The position numbers and the translations under genes are program-made. Below, piece by piece: positions 15,001-30,000 of a stretch of 64,000 bases of DNA (within the stretch, counting starts at the first letter, position 1; each line of letters begins with the position of its first letter). The notes beneath the pieces are model-generated. The model was not told the origin of the DNA. It was given only the letters and a program-made list of their open reading frames with translations, and did no database searches. Source of the stretch: Mixia osmundae IAM 14324 (taxonomy: Eukaryota; Basidiomycota; Mixiomycetes; Mixiales; Mixiaceae); assembly GCF_000708205.1 (NCBI RefSeq), contig NW_014575553.1, forward strand, positions 397,892-461,891, written 5' to 3'.

Positions 15001-18000
15001 TGCCGGGGATGTTCATCAAATCTAGTTTGAGCGATCTAGATGGCCGGACTCGAATGTCGATGCGAGGTCGACTGGGCAAAGTGAGCGTGCAGTGTCGCAG
15101 GAAAGGCGGATCTGAGATGAGCTGAACCCTGACACGGGCTCGTCCGACCACACCACTGATCTCGACTAGGCTCGGGAGCTCATAGCGCGCAATCTTGCCG
15201 AGTGAGATGCCCATGAAGACGAGCAGGTGCGAATTAGGCGTTTTGTGTTTCTTGTGATGCGCGGTCGGTAGCCGCCTGTAGGAATAGTCAACTTCGATTG
15301 TACAAAAGTCGCCTTCGTCAGGAATGACCGCTCTGTCCTTGAAGCCGACATCTTCATTCTCGGAAAGCATGCGCATGCCCAGCAGTCTTGGCGGATTGAG
15401 ACCGAGATCAAAGTCTTCTATGCGCACAGAGTGTACGAAAGCTGGTGCCTTGGCCTTCATAGTATCTTCCAAAAGATCGATGAGAGCTACAAAGAGCTCC
15501 GAATTGATGAGCGGCCAGGCTGCTCGGATGAGGCCGTTCATCCATTCGACGCTCTCTGAGGGCGCGCCATGCGAAGTCGCCATCTTGGCATGTCGTCGCT
15601 CGACGTCAGAGGTATAGTCATCCCGCAGAGACTCGACACGTCGGCGAATAGAATAGCACGTCAGCCCGACAGCGAGGAGCAGCCAAGCGATGTTCCACCC
15701 AAAGTGTGTCAATGCTGCCGACGTGCCAGAGCAGATGATGATGGCCACGACGACCTGCAAAGGTATTGAGTTGTGTGAGTCAACAAATGCACAAAGTAAG
15801 CGTACCTGGTACATGGCCTCGTCATGAAACGAGTTGATGTCCGCTGGCGGAAAGGCGGCATTGTTGAGATTGACCGCGCCCGTGCCAGTCTCGGGGTTCT
15901 TGGGCTCCTCGTGACTGTCTTTGGCTCTAAAGTCGATTTGTTCCCAGCCAGACGAGGTCGAGTCTGCCAATGAGTCGAAACTATGACGCCGATCTCGGCC
16001 GCCTCTGGGTGTGCTCGAGTCAACATTGCTCGTCGGCCGTAGGCCAAGCAAGCCAGCTGTGATGGGGTGACTGTTTCTTGGCATCCCGACAGCGCATCAA
16101 GCGCATGTTCAGTCAGCAAGACAGCAGATGTGCCGGCCAAATTCAGTCACCGGTCCGCGCTGTCGTTGCACTTTCGGGACGCGGTCAGCCATTGTCGACA
16201 TTGTGCGCGTCGATCTTTTTGCCACGTTGCGCCTCTTCATTGACATCGTATGCGACTGCCCAGACGGATCCCTTGGCGGACGACGGACGAGTTCGACTAT
16301 GTGCGATCATCAATCTACGAAGGCGGTCAGAAGGAGCAGCAGAGTGCTCTTGAATGGGTCAGCTAGCCCGTGACGCCTTGTCTGAGGAGGCTGATCGCTC
16401 AAACGAGGCAGCTCAGGCTCTGGATGGCCAGGGGCGACTGTCCGCATGCTGTAGAGAGCACCTCGCTCTTTCTCGAGCTCATCCTTGCCGATCTGGCCGG
16501 TACTCGGACATCGCTCGAATTGCGCGCTTCCTATGGCATGGCACTCACTCGGTATGCTGCTGCTCATCACAAGGATGGCGACAAGTGCTGAAAGCAGAAG
16601 CAGTTTTGTGAGCGGGATAGTCGATCCAGCACAGCAGGGCGTCTATGCGCGCTCGATTGCCGTCATTGCTGCTCAGGTCGGCCTGCCTCTTTGGTTCGTC
16701 GAGCTTAGGCACGCCTCGACTCACGAAGCACTGCCCAGCCTGATCGCCCTACGAGCGGCAGCACATCAGGTACGCGAGCAGACTCATGTCATGACGAATG
16801 ACTCGATCAGGTTGGCGCACAGGCTTTGGCGTGGCTCGATGAAAAGTATTGGTTACCTCAGATGACGCGACTGCATAGTGCTAGCCCGCCCACACAGAGC
16901 GAGCCCACGCCACATATGTTGAGCGAGATCCGAGATCATCTCATCGCCTACAAGACAGCTCAGAAGCATTTCCTGCGCGATCAAGCTTCCGTCGCGCCAA
17001 CAGAGATCACTAAGACGGTCTCTGCCCTCTGGAGCGCTGCAGAGGGCACTGCTCGAACGTGCCTGGCTTCCGTCACTTTGGCGTCTGGCGAGCTTGTACC
17101 TGTTGCGTTGGGACTCGTTTTCGGCTTGCTGCTGGAGCCCGGCGGTCTCGTACCTAAAGCGAAAAAGTGCGCCTGCCTTCCTCCGCCTGAGCTTGAACTT
17201 ACCTTCGATTGCTTGGTGTCCAGAAAAAGACTAAACAGCCCCGGGGAGCCGCTCAGTCTGCAAGCGATCGAGCTCTGGGCCCCTCTGCTCGACTTTCTTG
17301 CCGATCTTGCGGATGAGCATGAATTGGACATTGAGCGCGGGCTCAGCACGCGGATGACCGAGGTCGTCTTGTCCACAGCTACACCTGCCGAACTGCTTGG
17401 CGCACGATATGAAGCAGATCAAGATATGCTCCGACTAGAAAGCGAGGGCGAGAGCGATGTGCAAGCTATCCGTGCGACCCTTGCCGGCTGGATCATGTAT
17501 CTTGTCAGTCGAAGAGACGACTACAGCCTTTTGGACGTCCTCGCACCCCTATTGCTCAGATCTGATCATTCGTGTGTTCTGGCGACGGGTAGCAATACCA
17601 CAGATCACATGAGCTGACATGGATGCAGGTATGATGTCGTTGCCAGTCTGATAGGCACGCCGCCAGCAAGCGAGCTCGAGGCCGGCATCATCCAAGCGAG
17701 AGCCGTGGCACCCTCAAGCGTGCGTATGCTCTGCTCTATTTTACCCTGCTGACACTTGATGAGTACAGATGCACGTCGAGCTCGAGTCACTTGAAACCCG
17801 TCTGGAAGGCATGTCTGCTCGCGCTCAAGAACTGATCGCCGAGCACGTCAGCATTCAGCCAGTCCAAGTTCGTGCCTTGACTCTCTTTGGCCCCAGTATA
17901 CTCACGCAGCTGATTCACAGGCAGAATCCGCAGCCAATGTCACGCAAAGCGATGGCATGCACTGGCATCGTCAGGACAAGAGTGCGTGGCAGCCCTGTCC

Positions 18001-21000
18001 CCTCGGTCAGCTCACGTCTGATCGGCTGTCGGATCTGAGTCATGTACAAGCTGTTCATTAATGCACATGTGCTGCTCGTCCTCCTGCCCCAGCCATCCCG
18101 CGGCCGGCGCGTCGCGTTGACGCTTTGAAGTGGAAAAGACGGAGAGAGAGCGCTACATCTGCAGTGTGTCGAGAGCCAGGCCGACATGGACAGCGTTGTG
18201 ATGCAGAACGGCGGACAGGCTCCGGTGTCGTTCGGCAGCGGAGCCTCACAAGCCAGTACATCTGCTCAGCTGCTCGGCGAGCCATGGAAGTACGTCTCTT
18301 GCCAGACCCTGCGATCTCTGCCTTCAGTCTGGCGCTGACATCGTACCACGCAGCGAGGATGCTGCAGGCAAGCAGAGGTCCGTGCCTCTACCGCCTAGCC
18401 ACTCGGTGCCGACGTCAGTCTAGTCAGTCACACGCAGGCTTTGTCAACAGGCGTACAGGGCTGACATGCTATGTCTGCAGTATGGCCGTCTACTCCTCCG
18501 TGCCCGTGCTGGAGATGATGGTCAGAGGGATCAGCGTGATGCGGAGGAGATCGGACAGCTACATGAATGCAACTCAGATCCTCAAGGTCGCGGGCGTTGA
18601 AAAGGGTCAGCATTATCGCCTGACATGCTGCTCACTGCGAGCTCAATCGGGATCTCTCCACCGGCAGGCAAGCGCTCTCGCATACTCGAAAAGGACATAA
18701 CACAGTCAGGACTGTACGAGCGAGTCCAGGGTGGCTACGGCCGATATCAGGGCACATGGTGAGCGCGCGTCGTGCGCCTGCGTTTGCTGATGCTGATTGA
18801 TCCTGGCTAGGATACCTTTTGACAAAGCTAGAGAGCTCTCGCAGACGTACGGCGTCGAACATCTGCTCGCTCCCCTCTTCAATTACACCATGCCATCATA
18901 CAAAGGTCCCGATCACGAGGGACCTTTCAACGCGGATGCGACGGCCGCAGGACCTACCGCGCTCGACAAGCGTCGTCAGCGAGACTTTGAAGACGATACC
19001 TCTGTGCTCGAGGTGGACGTGCACAAGCGTTTCAGACCTGCCCATTCGAGCAGCACAGATCCTTTCAGCTCGTCCACTGGCAGACAGTCGATTCCCTTTG
19101 CCGCGCTCAATGGCACGAACACCAAGCTCAGGAGGTCCAAGTCGCCCGTCAATACACACACCTTCATCGGCGATGATACCTCGAGATATGAGCGATACAG
19201 AAACACCCTCATATCGCTCTTTCCAGAGGCCGCCAACATAGACAGTCTCGCTCTCGATAGAACAGACGACTTTGAGACCGACACGCCCATCGATGATCAC
19301 ATGCACACCGCCCTGCACTGGGCAGCCAGTCTAGGTCGGGTCGACCTGGCACGCGCCCTGATCCAAGCTGGCGCGGATACCGAGAGAGGCAATGATGCAG
19401 GCGAAACGCCTCTCATCCGGAGTGTGCTCGCGATTAACTGCGAAGAAGCTGGCGTCTTCTCAGAGCTGTTGCGGCTGTTGGGCAACTCTCTCTGGACCAC
19501 CGACGACTCGAACAGAACGGCACTGCATCATTGCGCTCTGTTAGCAGCTATCAAAGGACGGGCTAATGCCGCCCAGTACTACGTCGAATGTATACTCGAA
19601 TTCATTGCGACAAGGGACGATGGCAATTTCAAAGACCTCATCGATGGAATGGACATCAATGGCGATACGGCGCTGAACATTGCTGCGCGTATTGGCAGCC
19701 GCCGACTTGTCAGGCTCTTGATCAACTCTGGTGCCGACAAGACCAGATCAAATAAGCTCGGCCTACGGCCAGGCGACTTTGGCGTCGAGACAGACGTGCG
19801 TACCTTCCGCGCCCGTCTGATCAAGCTGATCGGAATCATCCTCTTACCTAGGAATTGGCGCCCACCACTGCCGATGAGATCACTAATTCACTAAAGAGTC
19901 AGATTCCCCTCGCGCCGGCGCAGAAAGCACAAGATATCACCAAGCAGCTCGTAGATCTCGTGCAGACCCTCAATGCCGACTTTGAGCGCGAGATCCAGAC
20001 AAAGACAGAGACGCTCGAGCGTGTACAAATCCAGCTCAGATCTTCCACTCGGGAATTAGCGGACAACAGGAGGCAAGCGCAATACTGGCGCGAACAGTGC
20101 GCCGAGCTCGAACGAGTGACCAACCGACTGAAGAACCTCGAGCGAGCTTCTTTCGACGAAGATCACTTTGACTGGACTGGCAGAACCGAGCTAAACGGTT
20201 TACCCAGCCAGTCAGTACCCGGCGCAGGCTACGCTTTCTCTCCACGGCCGCCGGTACAGCTACCCGCTGACCTGAACGTCTCTGCGGAGATCGATCTGCC
20301 TCTTGGTCAATCAGCTCACGATCTCGTGCGGCTGCGACGGATGCGGCAATGGCTCGCTCGAGTGCTCAGTCTGCAGCGGCAACGACAAGAGCAGACCAGA
20401 GGCATCAATGCGAATCTCGAAGTGCAGTATAGGCGCGTCGTAGCCGCCTACTGCGGTATGGAAGAGAGCAGGCTAGATGAGATTCTGGATCGGTTGCTCG
20501 TGGCGATGGAGAGCGACGGCAACGATCTCGATCTAGTCCGTATGAGTACCTTTCTGGGCAAAGCAAAGGGGATCTAGAGCGTCAGCTGCATGTCAACAAC
20601 AAGCGATCGATGTACATCTTTTCTATTATCATCAAAAGTAGCGTGACCTTAGTATGCCTTGCCAACTCTTTCCGACGAACGTGAGAAACGAGACATCGCC
20701 TGGATTCGAGCTCGATGCGGACCCGAGCAGCAAAGCATCCAGTAGGTCATGTGTGCGTGAGAGCGACTGAGTGCCGAGCAAGTGCAGCTCGCACAGACCG
20801 TATATGGTGACGAGCCTCAGACGGGTGCTATACCAATCGGTGCCCTGTTCCTTGTTGCCACTGGCTCGACACAGTGATCTGGCGAGATCCATAGCCGGCC
20901 TCGGGTCTGGAAGCGGTACATGTACTGGCAGAAAGTCGTCGCCATGTGCACTGGGCGCGCTCAAAAGCTTCAACCCCTGCTCAGGTTCGCGAGTCAGCCC

Positions 21001-24000
21001 ATGCATGTGTGTGCAAACTGGATACAAGCTCGCCTGTGGGAGATGCTCAAGGCCGGTCTGGCTGTACTCTAGCCTCCTATGCAAGCCTGAGCTGAAGATG
21101 CTCTCTTGCGTCTTTTGCGGGCAGTCGAACAAGTGTTGCTCCATGTCCTCCCTGCCAAGGTCAAGCCATCGCTGGAAGAGTGCTCGAGCAGGTCCGACAG
21201 GCTCCTGATGGACTGGTTTCGAGATGCGCTCGGTGAGATGAGTGATAGGCGGCCGCGAGGGGAAGATAGCATGGAGCGTCGTGGCCTTGTACTGTGGCAG
21301 CGTCGCATCTGACTGTATGGCGGCTATAAAGGCTCGCGTGGTGTAGCCATGCTGTGGGACCTGTCTTAAGCTCGCATCAAGGAGCTGTAAGTGCTTCATA
21401 TGGCCAGCAAGCTGCTGAATAGATGATTTTGATCGGACAGGCAAGATGAAATAGGTTGCTGCCCCAGAGCTGGCCCAAGCTGCCGTCTCGCCACGCCAAA
21501 GCATGATCTAGGATGGCACGGGCAGAGGCACGCAGGTCCAAGCGAGAGGAAGATCGAGCGTTCAGGCTCGTGTTCCGAGATGACGTGAGCAGTGAGACGC
21601 ACTGCTTCGCCAGTCCCTCGAGAGCGCATCCCGTTCAGCTTGCGAGTGATTATCCCCAACGAGCACTGCAAGCCGCCCGAGGGAGCTCACAGAATGACTG
21701 GATAGCTCTGCTGGCCAGAAAGGCTACCTTGCTCGATAGAGAGCACGCGCAACTGAGTCGCTGGCGACATCATTCCGCGCAAAGTGCTTCTGACGGTCTC
21801 GCCCCAACAGATGATGATGATGATAGCGACGGTCTGCCCTCGGACACAGATGGGGAGCCGTCGCGACGGGCCAAGCGAGCGCAGTCACCCGTGAGAAGGG
21901 AAAGCGTCTACTACGACGAGAGCGAGGTCGACTTGACCGCCTCGCCCACGTCGACGCTCGTCTCGCTCTCGCCCGAACGCGCTTTCTCGAGCAAGCAGAA
22001 GCTCTTCGATCTGGAGCCCATCACGCCCGTCACACCTCAGCTGCAGTCCAGACGTTCTTCTGGCTTTGTTGGCTACTTTGGCGACAGTCAGCCCAGACGA
22101 CGCGCGCCCACTGTGGACGATATCGACCAGCTCGCTGGTTTGGTCATTGCCAATCAGGACAGATACTCACTGGCCAAGCACGTCGATGTTGCACTGAGCA
22201 TGGCCTTGCCGAGACATGCAACGAGATGCTTGTCAGAGTCGCTCGACGCTCACGAGGACGATGACGAGGAGGAGCCCCGTCTCGTCACGGCAACGAGCAA
22301 GAGTATGGTCAATCTCCGCCCGCGTCGTAGCGAGACCGATGTGCCCACTCTGTACCGTACGCTGAGTATGGGCGATTTGCAACTCCAGCATGATGACGAC
22401 GAGACTGATGACGATGACCATGGTTCTGACGAAGATGATGAATAGGCTCGCTGCATACTGTTCCCTTCGTCCCTTCATTCATTGGTATACGTGTATAGCC
22501 CAGCCTTTGCATTTTCCGCACTGTACGCCAAAGACAATTGCATATTCTCTCATGCCTCGACTCATGCCTCGACAAACGTCTTGACTTTCTTGAGCCACCT
22601 GTAGTACTCTCGCTGTTCCTTGTAGTCGGCCAATTCGGGAATGAAGAGTGCGAGCGAAGCATCCACGCCTCGTTCTTCGAGATAGTCTTCGAATTCTTGC
22701 TGTAGCGATTCGTCGAGGTGAGAGAACTGTGGTCCGATGTAGAGACCTCTTCGTTTCCAGTCCTGCTCTCGCTGCGAGTCAGTCGAACGCCGAGTCTGCT
22801 GCAAGACATGGACGCACGGCTTCTGCAGTCAATTCGCTTGCAAGCAGCGCATCAGAGTAGAAAGCGATGTTGTCGATCACGAAAACGCCGTCTTGTGCAA
22901 TGGCGTCGATGGTCAAAGCTCCTCCTTCCGGCTGAGAAACAATAGTCAGTATCAAAGTACAGACTGCTAGAGATCGTGCATACCTTGTTGATCGTGATGG
23001 ATGTGCGAACGGGGAACCCAGGTTCTTCGAGATCGTTACCCTCTTCGTCCGTTTCCGCCGTCGCGGACTCGTCCTCCATCCCGTCCTCGTTGGCTTGGTT
23101 GTCCAGGTCGGCGATAGAGAAAAGCAGCTTGATGCTGTCATTTGTCATCATCTCAGCACTGCCCTCCTAGCGTCATCGTCCAAGATGACCTTTCATTGCC
23201 AAACGAGCGCGTCAACGTCACTTCATCTTGACCCGACTTGTCTTCAATCTGCGCACGCCAACGGTCAGCTCGAACGGATGTGTGTGGAAATATTGCAGGC
23301 TTACCTTCCATACTCCTTGCTGCTTGAACGTCTTGAGAAATTCTGGCTCGGTCGCTAGCGCTTCAGTATTGCTCGTCTCAAATTCGATCTCGCTCTCCAA
23401 TTTTGCAATCAGACTCTCGTCGGCTGGACGCAGTGATCAGCAGACAGCTTCGATCAATGCGACGGACGAGAATGCGCACATGTGCCTCCGCCCTGTCGTC
23501 TGTGACTGCTTGAGAAAGATCGAGTGACCGCTGAAAAGGTGTTGACACGAGGCGCAGGGAGGACATTTCGACGAGTCAGCGTGGCAGCTCTCCGGCCGAG
23601 AGTGTTGCGCAGAAGGTGCGGACTGCTTCGTGTCACTGCTCTCAGCATCTCTGCGACTGCCCTGTCCGCCCCAAAAATGGTTGATGACATGACGACAAAA
23701 GGGGGCACATCCTCTCGCCGCTCGCCGCGTCCACGTCACCGCGTCATCACCGGTGACTGCAAGTCCTCATCCCGGCGACTTTGTCAGGCCCCCTCCTGGC
23801 CAAGGCTGGACAGCAGCGTCATGATCGCATCTGACATCCTCGACAGACCAATACCGGGCACGGCATACCAACGCGCGTCATGGCCTTACGAGCTCATCAG
23901 GTGGCTATTCACCATCATCCTGGTCAGTTCTGCCTTCCTCAGGTTGGCTCAGGCTGATCTAGGTTCGGCCTGAATTGACAGAGAGTCTTCTATAGCGAGG

Positions 24001-27000
24001 TCGTCGTGGAGAACGAAGAGCTGCTGCCTGCCAACGGCGTGCCTACAATTCTCGTGGCAAACCATTCCAACTCGCTCGTCGACCCGGCACTGCTCATCTC
24101 TCACGTCAAGAAGCGCACCCTCTTGAGACTCACCGCCAAAGACACCCACTTCCGTCAACGGACATTGTCCAGCTGGCTCATCGAAAAAGCAGGCGCGCTG
24201 CCCATCCAGCGACAGAAAGATCACCTCGGTAGCGAGATCGCGACGGGCAATGCAAAGACGTTCCAGCGTCTCGTCGAGTCGCTCACCCAGGGAGACTGTC
24301 TCGCTCTCTTTCCAGAGGGCATATCGCGACATCACCCCAAGCTGGCACCTTTCAAGACAGGCGTCGCCCGGATTGCCTCGGCCGCACTCACCGCTAATGC
24401 AGACGACCCTCACTTTCGACTGTACATCGCGCCATGCGCCATCACGTATCTGCATCGCTTTCGCTTCCGCTCCAACGTCTGCGTCAGCTTCGGCGCTCCC
24501 GTCATATTGTCAGTTGCAACGCATCCAGAATTGATCGACACGCCAGAGAAACCACTGCAGTTCGAGGCCGTTCGCCGGCTGACGCAAGAGATAGAAGGCG
24601 AGCTACGGAGCGGGACCCTCGACGCACCTTCATGGCAGATCCTGCGGGCTTCACACACTGCCAGGAGACTTTATGCTCCTCTGGACGCAACCGCAATATC
24701 GATAGGCGACTATATACGCCTCACCCAGATCTGGTGCGACTATCTCAGCAATGCGACACGTCCGACACCACTCAGTCGGAAATTGAAGCACCAGAAGCGA
24801 CCCTCCCTTTCGCGCTCAAACACGGCCAACACTGGCATGACAGAGGAAGACATAGAATTGACGGAGGAGGAAGCACAAGATGGCATAGAGGTAGCAGACG
24901 TACAGAGACTCGTCGCTCGCCTGGAGCGGTACCAAGACCAGCTGGGAAGACTTGGCTTGAAAGATCATAGAATCAGCTCGCACGCATTCTTGCCACTATG
25001 GCGATTGCTGCTCCGGCTCAGCATACGCGCGACCATCACAGGTGCACTCGGCCTGCTCTGCCTGACTGTTTTGCCGCTGTGGGCACCCATCTTCTACTTC
25101 ACAAAGCGAGCAGAGATCGTATACCGCGTAAAGACAAAGGCGCGCACCCTCTTGCCTTGCTTCGCCAAATGCTGACGCCTGTAGACAACAGAACAAGACG
25201 CTGTGGGATAGTCTCGATGAGCTAGGACAGGCGAAAGCGCTGAGCGGCCTGGCGTCTGGCGCGGCGACTTGGGCGCTCGTCTGCTTGCTCACATGGCCTT
25301 TGCTACCATTCACCTTTTGGCTCGTACCGCTCTTCATGTGGTGGTCACTGGGTTGGGTCGAAGCTTTCGTCGCTTCAGCTCGCTCGACGCTTTCCATTGC
25401 AAAGCTCATCGAGCTCAGACTCACAAAACCTCACGTCCTCTTGCGACTTCATGCGGAACGAAGCCGATTGGCGGAAGATGTGATGCAGATCGCAGTCACA
25501 AAGCTAGGCTTGCCGCCAAGTCATGACGAGCTCTTTCCAGACGCGGCACTCACAAACGGACACGCTGCCAGCCAAGGTGGCAAAGTTCGTGGCCGACGGC
25601 GACGCGCATTAGCAAAACGTTTGCGCTGGATTCATCGCCGCAAAGATTGGAACGAGACTCTTCGTCTGTGGGATGTAGTCGATTACGAGCAGGACGAGCT
25701 GGAGCGATTACCCACGGACTAGCATCTCATCAAGCAGAGCTTTTGGCGTGAATCGCGACCTGCATTGTACACAAAAGGACATCTAAAGGGGTGTCGTCAA
25801 TGTATCTGCGGCGTATTTGCGTGCGTAATAGTGTCCATGTGTGAGTTGGGGTACGCTTAGAAGACGAATGCAAGCGCGCTCAGAGCGACGAGTCCGAAAG
25901 CGGAAGTGGCCAACTTGAGCGATGATGCTGCGCCGGTGCTCGATGCACTGGGCGACGAAGCGGCAGAGGCTGCGCTTGCAGTCGTAGCTGCAGCGGCGGT
26001 GGTGGCGGCCGATCTGTGCGACACGTCAGCAAGCAATGCGGCCCTGGCAGCGTTTTGACGTACGAAGCAGAGGTGACGGCGGAAGCGCTGGTCGAGACTG
26101 CCGCGCTCGTTGCAGAAGCGGCAGTACGCGTGCTGCTCCTGCGTCTGCATGTCGAGTAAGCCTGGTCCGATTTCAACATGCGGGAACTCACGAAGAAGCC
26201 GTTCCGGCGGCGGCACCTGCAGCGGCGGACGAGCTGGCAGCGCCGGTGGAAGAGGAGCCTGAGCTGCCGGACGCGGCGAGGATGGTGAACTTCTGCGAGT
26301 AGTTGACTGTGCACAGGTTGCGCACGTCAGTTGAGACAGCTTGGAATGCGAGCTCTGGACGTACTAGCTCCGGTGGAGTCACGGATCTCGAGAGAGCAGC
26401 TCGTTCCGACAGGGAGATCGACGGTCCATGTGTATGTGCCGGCGGCGGTCTGGGTAGGGAAGGACTCGAGGGCCGCTGCCGATGGCTGACCGCCGGGGAT
26501 GACGCTGATGTAGTATGGCGCCGAGCCCTGAGCAAGGGTACGCATCAGGAAAAGGTCAAAGCAACAACATGGACCATCAACTCACGCCGCTGAACGTCAA
26601 CAGGACCGGTTGACCTGAGACAAGCCACATCAGTGTATGCTTTGCGAGCTCGCACGAGGATGTCTACCAAAAATGGCCGAGGTAGGTGTCTGGATGATGG
26701 CTTGTGCTGCGGCATAGCCCGCGAGGAGGGTAGCGCTGATGAGGGTAGTGAAGGACTTCATATCTCAATAGTGTCTAGTCGTGCCTTGACGATGTAATGA
26801 GCGTGTACTGGGTTGCTTCTTCTTGTGAGTTCCGATGAGTTGTGAGCGGCTGCGAAAATGAAAAACCTGGCGAGTGTATGCGAATTCGAGGACAGAAAAA
26901 GAATGGCAAAACGTCGCGTCGCGTTGAAATCATCGGGGGGCGTGACTGCTGCGATGGGCTCAGGCTGTGCTCAGCTCGTCCCATTGACTTCAAGCTTGGA

Positions 27001-30000
27001 CTGCAACAAATATACACAAGCTAGCTCTCTGGATTGGCGATGCGTAGATTGGCTCCACCTAGCGAGCCCAGATCTTCATTATTGTCAGACGAGCGATTGC
27101 TGTGGTATGCATACTTGTCAGCCGATGGTGGCGAGAGCTGTGCAGGCGACTGATGGTTTCTCTCCCGCGATCTATCGATGGGCGCATTTTTGTGCCTAGT
27201 TTGGGGCTGAGGCTGCTGAAATCGGTCTTGCGGTGCCAGATGATACTGCTCCTGAGGTGCTGGATGGTATTGCTCATGCCGCGGCGGTTCCCAAGGCTTC
27301 GGCGTACGCATTCGCGGGCCAGCTCCTGGCGGCAGGTACTGCTCTGGCGGAGGTGGCATGGGCGAGGGTGCGTAGTAGCGATCGTACTCAAAATCGTTGG
27401 TGTAATTTTCAGCCGGGCGAGGAGAGGCTGCTCGCTCAGGCGCTAGTACATATGACTCTGGCGCGAGATGGTTTGGCAAAGGCTGCATGGGTATAGGCGG
27501 CTGCATGGGTATGAGCGGCTGCATTGGCATCCCCTGTCTACCATAATCGCGTCTGAGGGAGCCTAGCGAGGGCTGCCTGGCCATCGGATGCTGAGACACA
27601 GCGTGTGGCATGCCCTGATGAGGATAATCAAGGATGTAAGCATCTTCCGAATCGATCGCGCTGTGGCCATGGCGATAGTCGTCTCTCATGATAGCATCCG
27701 GTGGCAGATCGTCGCGATAGCTGTCAGCATGGGCGGGAGCGCCCCTTGGTGGCTGTGGACGAGCCGTTGGTAAGACAGGCGGTGGCGGCATGGGCGGTAG
27801 CGACGGCTGTGCGGCATTAACAAAGTCAAAACGTGAAGTGCTCTTGAAGGACGAGCTTGGCGCGATGCTCTCGCCACCACCACCAAAGTCATCACGAAGC
27901 TTCTTGACAGAATCTGAACGCTGCCTGAGTGGATCATGATCCCGGTCGAGCGTCGCAAAGAGATCGTCGCTCGTTGGCGGCAACATGCGCTGAGGGGGAT
28001 ACCGTCTGTCCTTGGAGCGTGACGGCTGACGACAGCACATCGTGAAGCAGAAGAAGAGCATGACGGTGATGACGATGAAGGCCAAGCTGCCGACGATGAT
28101 GACCGGCACCTTGTGATGCTTGATCCACGCCCACACATGCGCCGCCTGTGACTCTCGAACATTGAGTCATGCTTTGTTTGAGTGTAGACTCGACCTACAG
28201 AGAAACCCATCTCACTGTTGCTTCGCCTGAATGAAGAAGTTTGCGCAGATGCGCAGGCAGGAGGTCGACCGACACTGAAGTCGATTGGCCGCTTGGCGAC
28301 GGTCTCATCGCAAAGTCTGTCGCAGGTGACGCCTTCGCAACTCCTCTGTCTGACGGCTCACGTGCATCGCTACAACCCGCACGTCGCTCGACATTGTACT
28401 TGTGGCTCGCTCCCGGTCCCAATCTGCATGTCCGTCATCTGTCTTCGACGTCTTGTTCGAATCCGCAAGTGACGCTCAGATCGATCTTCAGGATCCAATG
28501 CCGCCGTCGCAGATGAGCTTTTGAACTGGTTGACGTCCGCCGTCAACTCAGGAGACTGCAGACCACGGCAAATGTCATCAGCAAGCACATAGGAGCGAGA
28601 TCATTGTAGATTTCTAGGGAAAGTCAGATGACAAAGGTTGCATTGCGTCAGCAGAGCGATCGGAGGCTGCTTTCTCTAAGCAGGCGCACTGCGGACGAGC
28701 TGAGGTGCCCCGGACTTGGCTCTTGCTGCGCATCATCGTCAAACAGCCACAAAGGCCGGCCGACGCGATACGTGATACACTCGGCGCGTCCTCTTTGCTT
28801 TCTCTCGATCGCGTTGATGTGCGGTGGCGACCGCAGTCTTCTCTCTTGGAGTCTATAAGAAGCCCGGTCTTTCGCTCTCCATCACTCAAGACACTCGTAC
28901 ATACAAAGCTTGCAGTAGCGCTGGTCGCTCGTCTTGCTTTTCCCGCAACTACATTTTTTCGCGTTGGTCAGGCACCGTACGTCGCAGCAAGCACGCATAC
29001 GAGCTCAGGCAGGTCGTGAGCGCGTCCCTCCTCACCGAAGTCGTCTCGAGCTGACGTACGCGTACAGCTTTGCTCTTCCTCGCAACCTCATCACCACACG
29101 CTTGATAAACCTGCAAGACGCTAGTATTTACCACTGACATTTCACCACTATGAAATTCACAATCACGAGCGCGATGCTGCTGATCGGCGCGCCCATCTTG
29201 ATGGCAACTGCCACGCCGGTCGCCATTCACGAATCTATCTTGCGCAGAACACCAAAGGCCTTGCCAATTGCCATGGCTGAGCCAGTCGCGCAACCGCTCG
29301 CCGACCTATCGCTCGCGCACCATCACACTGCCTTTGCCAAGCGCGACGCCGAGCCTAGCAGGACGCTCAAGAAGCGTCACACGCAAAAGAAGCGTATGCA
29401 GAAGAAGCGTCACGCAAAGAAACGCAGCCAGATCACGAACAAACAGACCATGCTCTTTGAACGATCAGCTTGTAATGACGAATCGGACTCGTCTACTACG
29501 AGCAACGTATCAGATCTGACCAATACGTCAGGCAAGCAAGTCAGCCAGTCTGCAAGCTCCTCCACAAGCGCTGCTGCTTCCACATCTACCTCGACCTCAT
29601 CCGTCTCTGGCACCACATATTCCGGCGGAGAGGCTACCTACTTCTATCAAGGCGGCAACCCTGGATCATGCGGCAACTACGCCCAAGACAGCGACCTGGT
29701 CGTCGCTGTCCAGCAAACCCGGATGAACTCATCGCTGTGCGGCAAGAAGGTGCTCATCACGAACACAGCGACGGGCGCCACAGTCACTGCTACGGTTGCC
29801 GACACTTGCCCATCATGCCAGGGCAATCCAAACTCACTAGATCTGAGCGTGGGCGCCTTTGAAGCGCTCGGCTCGCTTTCATCAGGCGTCTTGCCAATCT
29901 CGTATGTATTGGAAAGCTGAATTATACAATGCATGCCTTGCACGAGCTGTCACACTAGCTTGCTGCCTACGTGCTTGATCACGATCATCGTCAGCCCAAT